DNA of 64,000 nt from Paenibacillus tengchongensis (GTDB taxonomy: Bacteria; Bacillota; Bacilli; Paenibacillales; Paenibacillaceae): the NCBI RefSeq assembly GCF_008973665.1, contig NZ_WACP01000004.1:62001-126000 (forward strand), given 5' to 3'. The notes beneath the pieces were generated by a model, which saw only the letters and a program-made list of their open reading frames with translations, did not search any database and was not told the origin of the DNA. The position numbers and the translations under genes were made by a program. Below are positions 47,687 through 57,177 of this stretch, one piece after another (positions within the stretch are counted from its first letter, which is position 1; each line of letters begins with the position of its first letter).

Positions 47687-48076
47687 ATGGAAATTATTCA
47701 AGTGGTAGGAATCGGACTCTTGTCGACGGTGCTGATTCTGGTGCTGAAGGAACAAAAGCCGGTGTTCGCCTTTCTGCTGACGACGGCGGCCGGCATCCTG
47801 ATCTTTCTGTTCCTGCTCGGCAAAATCGGCACCATCATGGGGAGTCTCGAACGGGTCGCGGAATCGTCGGGCATGGACATGATTTATATCAAAACCGTCT
47901 TCAAAATTATCGGCATCTCTTATATTGCAGAGTTCGGCGCGCAAATTGTGCGCGACGCGGGCCAGGATTCTATCGCCTCCAAGATTGAACTGGCCGGCAA
48001 GGTGCTGATTATGGTGCTGGCGGTGCCGATCATCAGCATTATTATCGAAACGGTCATGAAGCTGCTGCCGGCATAA
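47687..48076 (+). CDS. spoIIIAD: Stage III sporulation protein SpoIIIAD
   Basis: This 129-residue protein has about four hydrophobic segments, begins MEIIQVVGIGL and has the typical YIAEFGAQIVRDAGQ. It lies 8 nt after spoIIIAC. Membrane component of the mother-cell channel complex. Confidence 0.94.
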   Translation: MEIIQVVGIGLLSTVLILVLKEQKPVFAFLLTTAAGILIFLFLLGKIGTIMGSLERVAESSGMDMIYIKTVFKIIGISYIAEFGAQIVRDAGQDSIASKIELAGKVLIMVLAVPIISIIIETVMKLLPA

Positions 48077-48117
48077 GCGGGTGACAGGCTGGACAGCCGG
48101 CGGAGAGGAGCAGCAGG

Positions 48118-49347
48118 ATGAAGGCGCACAGAGGATGGAGACCCCTAAACATCAGAATATTGCTCAGTCTCCTGCTCTCATGCTTCATCTTCTGGGGAGC
48201 CGATGCCTTTACGGCGGACGCTGCCCCGCAAGATACGGACAACCGTGCCTCGCCGGTGGACGGATGGGTGAAGCAGCAGGTGCAGCAGCTGCCGAAGGAC
48301 AAGGTGGAGGCGTACTGGGATCAGCTGATGAGGGAATACGGCGGTTTTTTTCCGGACGGGAAGACGCCGTCGCTGATGGATATGCTGCTGCCGGGCGAGG
48401 ATGGCCTGAGCCTGAAGAGTGTGCTCTCCGGACTCCTGACCTTCATGTGGCATGAGGTGCTGTACAACGGCAAGCTGCTGGTTACCATCGTGATGATCAG
48501 CGTGCTCAGCATGATTCTGGAGACGGTGCAGAGCGCTTTTGAACGCAAAAATGTCAGTAAAATCGCCTACATGCTCTGCTACATGGTCGTGCTGGTTCTC
48601 GCCGTCAACAGCTTCAATATCGCCATCGGGTACGCTAAGGACGCTATCGACCGGATGGGAGACTTCATGCTGGCTATGATTCCGCTGCTGTTCGCGCTGC
48701 TGGCCTCAATGGGAAATATCGTCACCGTCTCCGTGACCCATCCATTGATCGTCTTTATGATCCATACGGTGAGCACGCTGATCCATACGCTGGTGTTTCC
48801 GTTGCTGTTCTTCTCGGCGGTGCTGCATCTGGTGAGCGCGATCTCCGTGAAATACAAGCTGACACAGCTCGCCAACCTGCTGCGCAATGTGGGGGCCGGG
48901 GTGCTCGGCGTACTGCTGACAGTGTTCCTCGGGGTCATTTCCGTCAGGGGCATTACCAGCTCGGTAACGGACGGCGTCACGCTCCGCGCAGCCAAGTACA
49001 TTACAGGGAATTTCGTACCGGTCATCGGCAAAATGTTCGCGGATGCCACGGACACTGTCATCTCGGCATCGCTCCTGGTGAAGAACGCCATCGGGCTCTC
49101 GGGGGTCATTATCATTTTGTTCCTCTGCGCGTTTCCGGCGATCAAAATTCTGTGTCTCGCGCTGATCTACAACGTGGCCGCCGCCGTGATGCAGCCGCTG
49201 GGGGATACGCCGATTGTCTCCTGCCTGCAGACCATCGGGAAGAGCATGATGTACGTGTTTGCGGCGCTGGCAGCGGTATCGCTGATGTTCTTCCTGGCGG
49301 TGACGATCATGCTGACTGCCGGCAATCTGACCGTCATGATGAGGTAA
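48118..49347 (+). CDS. spoIIIAE: Stage III sporulation protein SpoIIIAE
   Basis: This 409-residue polytopic membrane protein has a signal-like N-terminus (to about residue 37), an extracellular segment, then about seven transmembrane helices. The conserved core includes ISVRGITSSVTDGVTLRAAK. AGAGGAGCAGG before the ATG supports the start. It is the large, permease-like subunit of the spoIIIA complex. Confidence 0.94.
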   Translation: MKAHRGWRPLNIRILLSLLLSCFIFWGADAFTADAAPQDTDNRASPVDGWVKQQVQQLPKDKVEAYWDQLMREYGGFFPDGKTPSLMDMLLPGEDGLSLKSVLSGLLTFMWHEVLYNGKLLVTIVMISVLSMILETVQSAFERKNVSKIAYMLCYMVVLVLAVNSFNIAIGYAKDAIDRMGDFMLAMIPLLFALLASMGNIVTVSVTHPLIVFMIHTVSTLIHTLVFPLLFFSAVLHLVSAISVKYKLTQLANLLRNVGAGVLGVLLTVFLGVISVRGITSSVTDGVTLRAAKYITGNFVPVIGKMFADATDTVISASLLVKNAIGLSGVIIILFLCAFPAIKILCLALIYNVAAAVMQPLGDTPIVSCLQTIGKSMMYVFAALAAVSLMFFLAVTIMLTAGNLTVMMR

Positions 49348-49383
49348 GGCGATGAACATAAGGCTGCGGGGGGGAGGGAGAAC

Positions 49384-50145
49384 ATGGCTTGGCTTAGCGA
49401 TTGGCTGCGCGAGCTGATACTGGTTGTGCTGATGGCGGCATTCGTGGAAATGCTGCTGCCGGGCAAGTCGATGGAGCGGTACGCCAGGCTGGTGCTCAGC
49501 CTGCTCGTCCTCCTGACCATGCTCAGCCCGGTCATCTCGCTGCTGAAAGGGGATGCCTCCTCGGAGCTGAACCTTGCCATGGAGCAGACGCAGCAGGGAG
49601 GCTTCTGGAGCAGCGGCGGCGATGAAGGGGATTCGCTGCAGGAGATTCTGAGGCAGGGCCAGCTGCTGGCCGCCGGCACCCGCGAAGAGAGCCTGAAGCT
49701 GGCCGCCGGGGAAGTGGCAGGCCAAATGCAGGAGCAAATCACGGCCGCCACCGGCGTCCGGGGGGTGAATGTAACTGTGGCCCTGGAAGTGAACCACGGC
49801 TCCGGCGGCGGTGACGTGCCGGTGATTTCGCGGGTTGCGGTCACGCTGCCCGGGGCGGACGGTACATCAGCGGTTCAACCGGAGGAAGCGGCTATAGGGG
49901 AGGCCGAGGCTGCTGCCGAGGAGATCCGTATCGAGCCGGTAAAGCCGGTGCAAATCCAGATCGGCGAGGCGGAAGCTGCGGAAGCGGAAGTGAGGGAAGA
50001 TGGCGCCGGCGGGAACGGGGGCGCTGCAGATACAGCCGCGGAAGAACAGGCGGAATCCATCATTCAACTGCTGTCGCAGAACTGGAATGTGGAACGCGGC
50101 AGGATAGAGGTCAAGAACATCGGCAGCGGCGCTGAAAAAAGCTGA
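49384..50145 (+). CDS. spoIIIAF: Stage III sporulation protein SpoIIIAF
   Basis: This 253-residue protein has two N-terminal transmembrane helices and an extracellular ring-forming domain. It is about 45 residues longer than the B. subtilis protein because of an Ala/Glu-rich insertion (about residues 175-235). GGGGGAGGGAG before the ATG supports the start. Confidence 0.9.
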   Translation: MAWLSDWLRELILVVLMAAFVEMLLPGKSMERYARLVLSLLVLLTMLSPVISLLKGDASSELNLAMEQTQQGGFWSSGGDEGDSLQEILRQGQLLAAGTREESLKLAAGEVAGQMQEQITAATGVRGVNVTVALEVNHGSGGGDVPVISRVAVTLPGADGTSAVQPEEAAIGEAEAAAEEIRIEPVKPVQIQIGEAEAAEAEVREDGAGGNGGAADTAAEEQAESIIQLLSQNWNVERGRIEVKNIGSGAEKS

Positions 50146-50165
50146 CCGAAAAGGGGGTTAACGAT

Positions 50166-50810
50166 GTGGGCAAGTGGCTGAAGAAGCTGGAGCAATGGGC
50201 GGGCGGCGGAGCCGGCAACCCGAGGCGCAGCCAGACCTTCCGCTGGCTGATTATTCTGGGGCTGCTCGGCGTGGCGATTATGCTGTTCAACTCCTTCGTC
50301 AATGTGAAGAAGCTTGACAGCGAGAACACAGGGCGGGAGCCGCCTGTCAGCGAAAGCTCGCAGGGTGTAATGCAGCAGGGCGAGCTGCCGGCCGCCTCCG
50401 ACGCTTTCGAGAGCATTGAACTGGCGCTGGAAAGCCGCACCAAAGAAATTCTGGAGAAGATTGTCGGTGTAGGTACAGTTGACATTATGGTCACGGTGGA
50501 ATCGACAGAAGAGATCGTGGTTACCCGCAACATGAACGATTCGCAGCAGCAAAGCGAGGAAACGGACGCCAGCGGAGGCAAGCGGCATACGACGCAGTAT
50601 ACGCGGGACGGCGAAATCGTCACCTACAGCCAGTCCGGCGATGAAACGCCGATCATTACGAAGCGGATCAAGCCGCAGGTGCGCGGGGTACTTGTCGTCG
50701 CCAAAGGCGCGGAGAACAAGGTTGTCCGGGGATTGATCGAGGAAGCCGTGGAGAAAGGGCTCAACGTGCCGGGCTACAAAATATCTGTGGTGCCGCGCAA
50801 GCAGGAATAG
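50166..50810 (+). CDS. spoIIIAG: Stage III sporulation protein SpoIIIAG
   Basis: This 214-residue protein has one transmembrane helix (about 23-42) and an extracellular domain that forms the large channel ring in B. subtilis. It starts at GTG 50166 with GGGGGTT upstream. Conserved C-terminus VRGVLVVAKGAENKVV. Confidence 0.93.
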   Translation: MGKWLKKLEQWAGGGAGNPRRSQTFRWLIILGLLGVAIMLFNSFVNVKKLDSENTGREPPVSESSQGVMQQGELPAASDAFESIELALESRTKEILEKIVGVGTVDIMVTVESTEEIVVTRNMNDSQQQSEETDASGGKRHTTQYTRDGEIVTYSQSGDETPIITKRIKPQVRGVLVVAKGAENKVVRGLIEEAVEKGLNVPGYKISVVPRKQE

Positions 50811-50892
50811 GCTTTGGATACCGGCAGTAAGCAGACGCATAAATGATACAGCTTGACGCTTATGGCGAACTTATTATTAGGAGGAATAAAGA

Positions 50893-51813
50893 ATGAAGGG
50901 CAAAAGACAAACAATCTGGTTGGTTTCCATGCTCAGCTTGATGGTGGTGCTCTCCGCATACTATTTATTCACCGAGGATTCCGGCGGCTCGCTGCCGCAG
51001 GAAACGGCCGGCACGGTTCAGGTCGGCGGCGGCGCGGGCAGCGGTGCGGACTCTCAGACCGCGCTTGACAGCGGCCTGGTCATCAATGAAGTGGAAACCG
51101 GCGATGCCGCAGCCGACCTTGCCGGCAACACGGCTAACGTTGATACCGCCGCCGTAACCGGTGACTCCGGCGCTGCAGAAGATACGGCAGCGGTGGACGG
51201 CGAAGACAGCTCTGCGGCAGCTGTGAGCGAGGACGCTGCCGCAAGCGACGCTGCCGCAAGCGAGACTGCCGCAAGCGACACCGCCGCAGCCGGCGATGCC
51301 GCCAAGGATACCGCTGCGCAGCCTACCGGCCAGGACAAAGCGGCGCAGGATACCGCCGCTGCCGGTGATAAAGAAGCGAATGCCGCTTCCACAGCTGCAG
51401 AGTCCTCGAAGAGCGACGGCGAAATTCTCCAGGAAGTCGCTTCGCAGAGCATATCCGCCAGCGCGCTGTTCGATGATTACCTGCTGGACCGGGAGCAGAA
51501 GAACCTGAAGAATTACAACGACCTTATGGCCCAGATCAACGATATGGATAAGACACCCGCCCAGAATGCAGTCGCCCAGGAGCAGCTCAACCAGCTGGAG
51601 GAAAAAGAATCCAAGATCAACGGCATCGAAGAACAGCTCCAGCAAAAATACGGCCAGGCCATCGTCAAGGAAGAAGCGGGAGATTCCTACACCGTTGTGG
51701 TGCTGAGCGACAAGCTCGACGTGAAGCAGGCCGTAGGCATCGTGGATCTGGTGATGAAGGAACTGAGCGTTTCGCAGAACAAGATTAAAGTACAGTATGT
51801 TTCGGAACAATAG
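50893..51813 (+). CDS. spoIIIAH: Stage III sporulation protein SpoIIIAH with long low-complexity insert
   Basis: This 306-residue protein has one transmembrane helix (about 7-24). The C-terminal SpoIIQ-binding YscJ-like domain is conserved (about 185-306, SASALFDDYLLDREQK ... VKQAVGIVDLVMKELSVSQ). Between them is an Ala/Asp/Thr/Ser-rich insert (about 60-170) with AASDTAA-like repeats; B. subtilis SpoIIIAH is 218 residues. AGGAGG before the ATG supports the start. The insert probably acts as a flexible acidic stalk. Confidence 0.92.
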   Translation: MKGKRQTIWLVSMLSLMVVLSAYYLFTEDSGGSLPQETAGTVQVGGGAGSGADSQTALDSGLVINEVETGDAAADLAGNTANVDTAAVTGDSGAAEDTAAVDGEDSSAAAVSEDAAASDAAASETAASDTAAAGDAAKDTAAQPTGQDKAAQDTAAAGDKEANAASTAAESSKSDGEILQEVASQSISASALFDDYLLDREQKNLKNYNDLMAQINDMDKTPAQNAVAQEQLNQLEEKESKINGIEEQLQQKYGQAIVKEEAGDSYTVVVLSDKLDVKQAVGIVDLVMKELSVSQNKIKVQYVSEQ

Positions 51814-51842
51814 GCTGTACAAAAAATGGAATAAAACCGCGA

Positions 51843-51872
51843 AAAGGCTCGGGTTCTCCCGGGCCCTTTCCA
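51843..51872 (+). terminator. Terminator of the spoIIIA operon
   Basis: AAAGGCTCGGG pairs with CCCGGGCC-TTT (one G-U pair) around TTCT, followed by a T-rich tail. It lies about 30 nt after spoIIIAH. Confidence 0.75.
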
Positions 51873-51885
51873 TTTCTATCGTTTG

Positions 51886-51894
51886 TGATATAAT
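51886..51894 (+). promoter_or_regulatory. Extended -10 promoter for accBC
   Basis: TGATATAAT is a TGn-extended -10 with a perfect TATAAT, directly after the spoIIIA terminator. The resulting accB leader is about 195 nt. No FapR-like palindrome was seen. Confidence 0.55.
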
Positions 51895-52097
51895 ACATAA
51901 AGTTAATTGGTAAGACAAGAATTGCATTAGCGACTTCCTCAATTTATTGCCGCAGCGGACATCTGAAAGCGATTCGCATATCGTGGATACCTGAAGCTTA
52001 TGCTTCCATGAAGTAAGAGCCGGCGCAGCCGGTCCATTTCAGTCCGGCAACACAAGAAGTGTGGCTTTGAGAGAAAGCTGAAGGAGTGAACGATTGA

Positions 52098-52607
52098 ATG
52101 TTCAAGTTAAGCGAAATTAAGGAATTGATTAAACTTCTGGACCAGACCTCTTCCGTGCATGAGCTGGAAATCGAAAGCGAGGGCATGAAGCTGGCCATCC
52201 GTAAACCGGACCGGGCCGAAAGCGAGCAGACCGCCATTCCTGCGGTGCCTTATGCTTATCCTTTCGCGGCGGCTCCGCAACCGCAGCAGCCGAGTGTGCA
52301 CCCGGCCGCGCCGGAAGCAGCCGTACCTTCTGCAGCGCCGGATGCTTCCCGGGACAGCCAGGGAACGTTACATAAAATTGTCTCACCGATGGTAGGCACC
52401 TTCTATAGTGCCGCCTCACCGGACTCCCCTTCTTTTGTCAGCGTCGGCGACCGTGTCCATGAGAAATCGACGGTCTGCATCATCGAAGCGATGAAGCTGA
52501 TGAACGAGCTGGAAGCGGAAGTCAAAGGCGAGATCGTCTCCATTCTTGCCGAGAACGGCCAATTGGTGGAATACGGGCAGCCGCTCTTCCTGGTGAAGCC
52601 GGAATAG
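52098..52607 (+). CDS. accB: Acetyl-CoA carboxylase biotin carboxyl carrier protein
   Basis: This 169-residue carrier has an N-terminal helix, a Pro/Ala-rich flexible linker (about 50-95) and a C-terminal biotinyl domain with biotin lysine K133 in EAMKLMNE. It shuttles carboxyl groups between AccC and the carboxyltransferase in fatty acid synthesis. AAGGAGTG about 9 nt before the ATG. accC follows. Confidence 0.95.
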   Translation: MFKLSEIKELIKLLDQTSSVHELEIESEGMKLAIRKPDRAESEQTAIPAVPYAYPFAAAPQPQQPSVHPAAPEAAVPSAAPDASRDSQGTLHKIVSPMVGTFYSAASPDSPSFVSVGDRVHEKSTVCIIEAMKLMNELEAEVKGEIVSILAENGQLVEYGQPLFLVKPE

Positions 52608-52661
52608 CTGCCGCGGACATACAGACGCTAAATATGGTTCGTTAACTTTGGGGGGAAAGTC

Positions 52662-54005
52662 ATGAATATTCAGAAAGTGCTGATTGCCAACCGCGGCGAG
52701 ATTGCGGTGCGCATTATCCGGGCATGCCGTGAAATGGGCATTTCCACCGTCGCAGTCTATTCGGAACCCGACCGGGATTCGCTGCATGTCCGGTTGGCCG
52801 ACGAAGCCTACTGCATCGGGCCGATGCCGTCGAAGGACAGCTATTTGAACTTTACCAATATCGTGAGCGTTGCGACTTTGACCGAATGCGACGCCGTCCA
52901 TCCCGGCTACGGATTCCTGGCAGAGAATGCCGATTTCGCGGAGATTTGCGAATCGTGCAACATCACCTTCATCGGACCTTCGCCGGAAGCGATCACCCGG
53001 ATGGGGGATAAGGCAGTAGCCAAGGATACAATGAAGCAGGCCGGAGTGCCGGTCATTCCGGGCTCTGACGGCCTGGTGAACGACGTGAAGGAAGCGGTCG
53101 TTCTCGGCCGCGAGATCGGCTATCCGATCATCATCAAGGCTACGGCCGGAGGCGGAGGCAAGGGCATCCGCATCGCCGAGGATGAGGAAGCGCTTGTCAA
53201 GCAGATTACGGCGGCCCAGCAGGAAGCCCAGAAGGCGTTCGGCAACGCCGGCGTCTATCTGGAGAAGTTCCTGACCGGCATGAAGCATGTCGAGATCCAG
53301 ATCATTGCCGACAAGCACGGCAACGTCGTCCATCTCGGCGAACGGGACTGCTCCGTGCAGCGCCGCCGCCAGAAGCTGGTGGAAGAGGCGCCGTGTCCCG
53401 TGCTGACCCCGGAGATCCGTACGGCCATGGGCGAAGCCGCCGTACGCGCGGCACTGGCAGTGGACTACTCCGGAGCCGGAACGCTGGAATTCCTGCTTGG
53501 TCCAGACGGACAGTTCTACTTCATGGAGATGAATACACGGATTCAGGTAGAGCATCCCGTGACAGAAATGGTGACGGGTGTCGACCTGATCAAGGAAATG
53601 ATCTCCGTGGCGGAGGGTAACCCGCTCTCCTTCACTCAGGAGGACATCGTCATTAACGGCTGGGCGATTGAATGCCGTATCAATGCCGAGGATCCGGAGC
53701 GCAATTTCATGCCGTCGCCGGGCAAGATCGGCTTCTATCTGCCGCCGGGCGGACCCGGCGTGCGGGTGGACAGCGGGGCCTATCCGGGCTACACGATCTC
53801 GCCGTTCTACGATTCGATGATCGCCAAGCTGATCGTCTGGGCGCCTACCCGTCAGGAAGCCGTGCTCAAGATGAAGCGGGCGTTGGCCGAATTTGCCGTA
53901 GAGGGCATCCACACGACCATTCCGTTCCACCAGAAGCTGCTCGAGCATCCTGTATTTCTGGACGGCAATTTTGATATCAAGTTTCTGGAGGATTATGAAA
54001 TTTAG
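52662..54005 (+). CDS. accC: Acetyl-CoA carboxylase biotin carboxylase subunit
   Basis: This 447-residue ATP-grasp enzyme carboxylates biotin on AccB using bicarbonate and ATP. Landmarks are [17 protein letters not shown], the glycine loop [32 protein letters not shown] and [23 protein letters not shown] before the ATG supports the start. It is in an operon with accB. Confidence 0.97.
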   Translation: MNIQKVLIANRGEIAVRIIRACREMGISTVAVYSEPDRDSLHVRLADEAYCIGPMPSKDSYLNFTNIVSVATLTECDAVHPGYGFLAENADFAEICESCNITFIGPSPEAITRMGDKAVAKDTMKQAGVPVIPGSDGLVNDVKEAVVLGREIGYPIIIKATAGGGGKGIRIAEDEEALVKQITAAQQEAQKAFGNAGVYLEKFLTGMKHVEIQIIADKHGNVVHLGERDCSVQRRRQKLVEEAPCPVLTPEIRTAMGEAAVRAALAVDYSGAGTLEFLLGPDGQFYFMEMNTRIQVEHPVTEMVTGVDLIKEMISVAEGNPLSFTQEDIVINGWAIECRINAEDPERNFMPSPGKIGFYLPPGGPGVRVDSGAYPGYTISPFYDSMIAKLIVWAPTRQEAVLKMKRALAEFAVEGIHTTIPFHQKLLEHPVFLDGNFDIKFLEDYEI

Positions 54006-54021
54006 TGCGGCCGAAGCTTGT

Positions 54022-54050
54022 TTGTCATAAAGTTCGTCAAATGATATAGT
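54022..54050 (+). promoter_or_regulatory. Promoter of the Asp23-AmaP unit
   Basis: TTGTCA (54022-54027), 17-bp spacer, TATAGT (54045-54050) with an upstream TGn extension. It lies 75 nt before the Asp23-family gene. Confidence 0.7.
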
Positions 54051-54124
54051 ATGGTTAATAAGAGACGTGCTCCTGCGCCTTAGAATGTCGAACTATCTTT
54101 TTGTTGAAAGGTGTGTAGTCCATA

Positions 54125-54541
54125 ATGAGTACAATTGGGACGGAATACGAGCGTACGGAGATCGGCGAAATCCAGATCGCTCCCGAAGTGATCGAGGTTA
54201 TCGCGGGTCTGGCAACCGTTGAGGTCAAAGGTGTGGCAGGGATGAGCGGCGGCTTCGCCGGAGGTATCGTAGAGCTGCTCGGACGCAAGAACCTTTCCAA
54301 GGGTGTAAAGGTTGAGGTCGGACAGCGCGAAGCTGCGGTTGACGTGTCTGTGATTATTGAATACGGCTACCGTCTTCCGGAAGTGGCGGCGGAAATTCAG
54401 CGCAATGTGAAGCGTTCCATTGAGACGATGACCGGACTTACCGTTGTGGAAGTGAACGTGCAAATTCACGATGTCCAGTTCAAGAGCAGCGCCGGCGCCG
54501 ATAAATCCGATGACAGCGAGACCGTTCTGCGCGTGAAATAA
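54125..54541 (+). CDS. Asp23/Gls24 family protein (YqhY)
   Basis: This 138-residue Asp23/Gls24 envelope stress protein is conserved after accC, as B. subtilis yqhY. It has the typical IQIAPEVIEVIAGLATVEVKGV start. Asp23 proteins are cytoplasmic and cluster at the membrane through AmaP, whose gene follows. In Bacillus, YqhY influences acetyl-CoA carboxylase activity, consistent with its location. Confidence 0.9.
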   Translation: MSTIGTEYERTEIGEIQIAPEVIEVIAGLATVEVKGVAGMSGGFAGGIVELLGRKNLSKGVKVEVGQREAAVDVSVIIEYGYRLPEVAAEIQRNVKRSIETMTGLTVVEVNVQIHDVQFKSSAGADKSDDSETVLRVK

Positions 54542-54560
54542 GGGCCACCCGGTCTTTCCT

Positions 54561-54588
54561 AAACCCCCGACGTCACTGTCGAGGGTTT
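54561..54588 (+). other. Hairpin between Asp23 and AmaP genes
   Basis: AAACCC-CGAC pairs with GTCG-GGGTTT with one mismatch, followed by a weak T-rich stretch. It could be an attenuator that sets the ratio of the two products. Confidence 0.5.
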
Positions 54589-54615
54589 ACTCTAATTTTA
54601 GGAGGCATGTGATTG

Positions 54616-55155
54616 ATGGCCAAAATTCTGGACAGGCTTCTGCTGTTTATTTACAGCTTAAGCATCGCGATATTATCTGTTATTGCCATCCTCCTCATCA
54701 GCGGAGCCATTCCCGATGTGCTGGAGATCGAGGCGGAGCCGCCGGTGTACATCGCATCCATCGCCGTTGCAGTGGTTCTGTTCCTGCTCAGCGTGCGTTT
54801 CTTCTACATCTCCCTGCGCCGTGAACGGGCTTCCCGGCCATCCGTGGATCAGCGTACGGAATACGGGGATATTCAAATCTCGATGGAGACTATCGAGAAC
54901 CTGAGCCTTAAGGCCGCGGGTAAAGTGAAGGGCATCCGCGACCTGCGCTCCCGCATCCGCGTCTCCCAGGCGGGTCTGGAAATCATGATCCGCGCAGTGG
55001 TGGACGGCGAGCATTCCCTGCCGCTCCTGACTTCGGAGGTGCAGCGTCAGGTACATGATTTTGTGCAGGAAACGACGGGGATTCCGGTCGCCGACGTATC
55101 GGTTTATATTGCGAATCTAACACAAGCGCCAAGCTTCAAAAGCCGTGTGGAATAG
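54616..55155 (+). CDS. amaP: Alkaline shock response membrane anchor protein AmaP
   Basis: This 179-residue protein has two N-terminal transmembrane helices (about 5-30 and 45-68) and a cytoplasmic Asp23-like domain. It anchors Asp23-type proteins to the membrane. AGGAGG at 54600-54605; ATG 54616 and TTG 54613 are both possible starts. Followed by a DUF2273 gene. Confidence 0.85.
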   Translation: MAKILDRLLLFIYSLSIAILSVIAILLISGAIPDVLEIEAEPPVYIASIAVAVVLFLLSVRFFYISLRRERASRPSVDQRTEYGDIQISMETIENLSLKAAGKVKGIRDLRSRIRVSQAGLEIMIRAVVDGEHSLPLLTSEVQRQVHDFVQETTGIPVADVSVYIANLTQAPSFKSRVE

Positions 55156-55170
55156 AGGTGGGTTTCCCTA

Positions 55171-55404
55171 ATGTCCTGGAAAGAAATTTGGGAAAGTCAC
55201 GGGGGCCGTATCGCCGGAGTGACCTTCGGCGTCGTCCTGGGTGTTATTTATTTATTGGCCGGGTTTTGGGATATGCTGTTCTTTGCACTGGTTGTGTTCA
55301 TTGGATATACGTTCGGCAAACGGAAGGATGCCGCCGAGCCTCCGCTTATACCGTGGCGGGAGCTGGTCGAGCGGTTGTCCGGACGCTGGCGTCCTTTTAA
55401 ATGA
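55171..55404 (+). CDS. DUF2273 small membrane protein
   Basis: This 77-residue protein has an N-terminal WKEIWESHGGRIAG and two transmembrane segments, the usual form of DUF2273 proteins encoded with Asp23 and AmaP. AGAGGTGG lies before the ATG. Likely part of the same membrane-envelope stress module. Exact role unknown. Confidence 0.85.
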   Translation: MSWKEIWESHGGRIAGVTFGVVLGVIYLLAGFWDMLFFALVVFIGYTFGKRKDAAEPPLIPWRELVERLSGRWRPFK

Positions 55405-55731
55405 ACCGCGATATGCTTTTCACCGGAGCCTGGAACCCGTATGTCCGAGTGCCTGCTTATCGGTGGAGGGCTGCGCGGTTTTTTTGTTGGCCGGCAGTTG
55501 GCGGTGGTTTGCGGTATTCGGTTACCGCGAGGCGCCTACTTTACGCTTTTCAAGAAAAGGTTCGCCAGCACCTCAGTGACGGACACAGATGCGCTTATTT
55601 GGGTGTAGTAGCGCATAGATTAACCGCTGCAGCGGGAATAACAGCATCTGTGTCCTTAATTTAAGAGAGCAGCTAATAAAGAAACAAGGATTGGCTCCAT
55701 ATATGCAAGTTAGACATTTTAGGAGGTTTAC
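55405..55731. other. Intergenic region before nusB
   Basis: No supported gene. It contains a 75-bp inverted-repeat element at 55581-55655 and presumably the nusB promoter, for which I see no clear -35/-10 pair. Confidence 0.5.
55581..55655. repeat. 75-bp element with 12-bp terminal inverted repeats
   Basis: GGACACAGATGC (55581-55592) and GCATCTGTGTCC (55644-55655) are perfect inverted ends. Inside, TTATT/AATAA continue the stem after a 2x2 loop; ATGCGC/GCGCAT (55589/55611) and the palindrome CCGCTGCAGCGG (55625-55636) give alternative folds. The size and symmetry resemble a small non-autonomous mobile element or REP-type repeat; a structured RNA is also possible. Confidence 0.6.
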
Positions 55732-56178
55732 ATGAAAAGACGATTAGCAAGAGAACTGGTGGTGCAAAGCCTGTACCAGATGGAAATGAACGAAGTGGAC
55801 AGTGCGGAGGCCGTGGAAATGCTGCTTGAAGAAGCCGGCGAAGAGAATGAAACGGAGCGCGTTATAACAGATGAAGTGCAGCTTAAAGCTTATGTGCTGG
55901 AGCATGTGGGCGGCGTATGGGAGCACAAAGCGGCAATTGACGATATTCTGGAGCATTACCTCAAGAACTGGCAGATGAGCCGCCTGTCGCGGGTCGACCG
56001 GCAGATTCTGCGCCTGGCCACCTATGAAATGGTGTTCGCCGGTGATGTGCCGGCCAAGGTCGCCGTCAATGAAGCTATTGAGCTGGCAAAGCATTTCGGC
56101 ACCGATGATTCCGGCAAATTCGTCAACGGCGTCCTCGGTAAAATGATCGTGGAACTGGATTCTTTGAAGAACCGCTGA
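55732..56178 (+). CDS. nusB: Transcription antitermination factor NusB
   Basis: This 148-residue RNA-binding protein works in rRNA antitermination with NusE/S10. Landmarks are RRLARELVVQSLYQMEM and KVAVNEAIELAKHFGTDDSGKFVNGVLG. AGGAGG before the ATG. The position before folD matches Bacillus. Confidence 0.95.
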   Translation: MKRRLARELVVQSLYQMEMNEVDSAEAVEMLLEEAGEENETERVITDEVQLKAYVLEHVGGVWEHKAAIDDILEHYLKNWQMSRLSRVDRQILRLATYEMVFAGDVPAKVAVNEAIELAKHFGTDDSGKFVNGVLGKMIVELDSLKNR

Positions 56179-56310
56179 GCCGGTTGTTGCACCGAAAGGA
56201 TTGCTTCGGTTTCAGCAGGTGAGCAGCTCCAATTGAGCCTCATACCAGGTTCATGGACATCACAGACTATCATCCCATCAATTACAGCCCCAGAAGGAGA
56301 GAGACAACTC

Positions 56311-57168
56311 ATGACAGCAGCCATTATCAGCGGTAAACAAGTATCCGAAGACATTCGTAAGGACATTGCCCGTGAGGTAAAAGAACTTGCCGGACGCGGC
56401 GTGCAGCCCGGCCTTGCTGTCGTACTGGTCGGCGAGGACCCGGCTTCGCAGGTCTACGTCCGCAACAAGGAGAAATCCTGCATTGAGCTTGGCTTTCATT
56501 CCGAGGTGCACCGGCTGGATGCCGCAACTTCCCAGGAGGAGCTGCTTGCGCTGGTGGACGAGCTGAACCGCCGGGACAACATCGACGGCATTCTTGTCCA
56601 GTTGCCGCTTCCGAAGCATATTGAGGAGAAGGCGGTCATCGACGCTATCGCCGTCGAGAAGGATGTGGACGGCTTTCATCCGGTCAATGTCGGCAATCTC
56701 GTCATCGGCGACGACAGCCTGCTGCCCTGCACGCCGGCCGGCTGCATTGAGCTGATCAAACGGACGGGCACCGGCATTGCCGGCAAGCATGCTGTAGTCA
56801 TCGGACGCAGCAATATTGTCGGGAAGCCGGTATCGCTGCTGCTGCAGCGCGAGAACGCTACCGTGACGATGTGCCATTCCCGCACGCAAAATATGGCCGA
56901 GCTGTGCCGGCAGGCCGATATTCTGGTGGTGGCCATCGGCCGGGCCCATATGATCGACGCTTCTTATGTGAAGCCGGGCGCTATCGTGATCGATGTGGGC
57001 ATGAACCGGCTTGAGAACGGCAAGCTGGCGGGGGATGTTGATTATGAAAGCGCGAAAGAAGTCGCCGGCCACATTACTCCGGTTCCCGGAGGAGTTGGTC
57101 CGATGACCATTACGATGCTGATGCAGAATACACTGACCGCGGCCAAACGCCGCCACGGTCTGGAGTAG
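56311..57168 (+). CDS. folD: Methylene-THF dehydrogenase/cyclohydrolase FolD
   Basis: This 285-residue bifunctional enzyme interconverts methylene-, methenyl- and formyl-tetrahydrofolate. Landmarks are YVRNKEKSC with the active-site lysine, [10 protein letters not shown], the NADP-binding [12 protein letters not shown] and [23 protein letters not shown] before ATG 56311 sets the start; an in-frame extension to 56233 is unlike the family. Confidence 0.96.
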   Translation: MTAAIISGKQVSEDIRKDIAREVKELAGRGVQPGLAVVLVGEDPASQVYVRNKEKSCIELGFHSEVHRLDAATSQEELLALVDELNRRDNIDGILVQLPLPKHIEEKAVIDAIAVEKDVDGFHPVNVGNLVIGDDSLLPCTPAGCIELIKRTGTGIAGKHAVVIGRSNIVGKPVSLLLQRENATVTMCHSRTQNMAELCRQADILVVAIGRAHMIDASYVKPGAIVIDVGMNRLENGKLAGDVDYESAKEVAGHITPVPGGVGPMTITMLMQNTLTAAKRRHGLE

Positions 57169-57177
57169 GTCCGGCTT

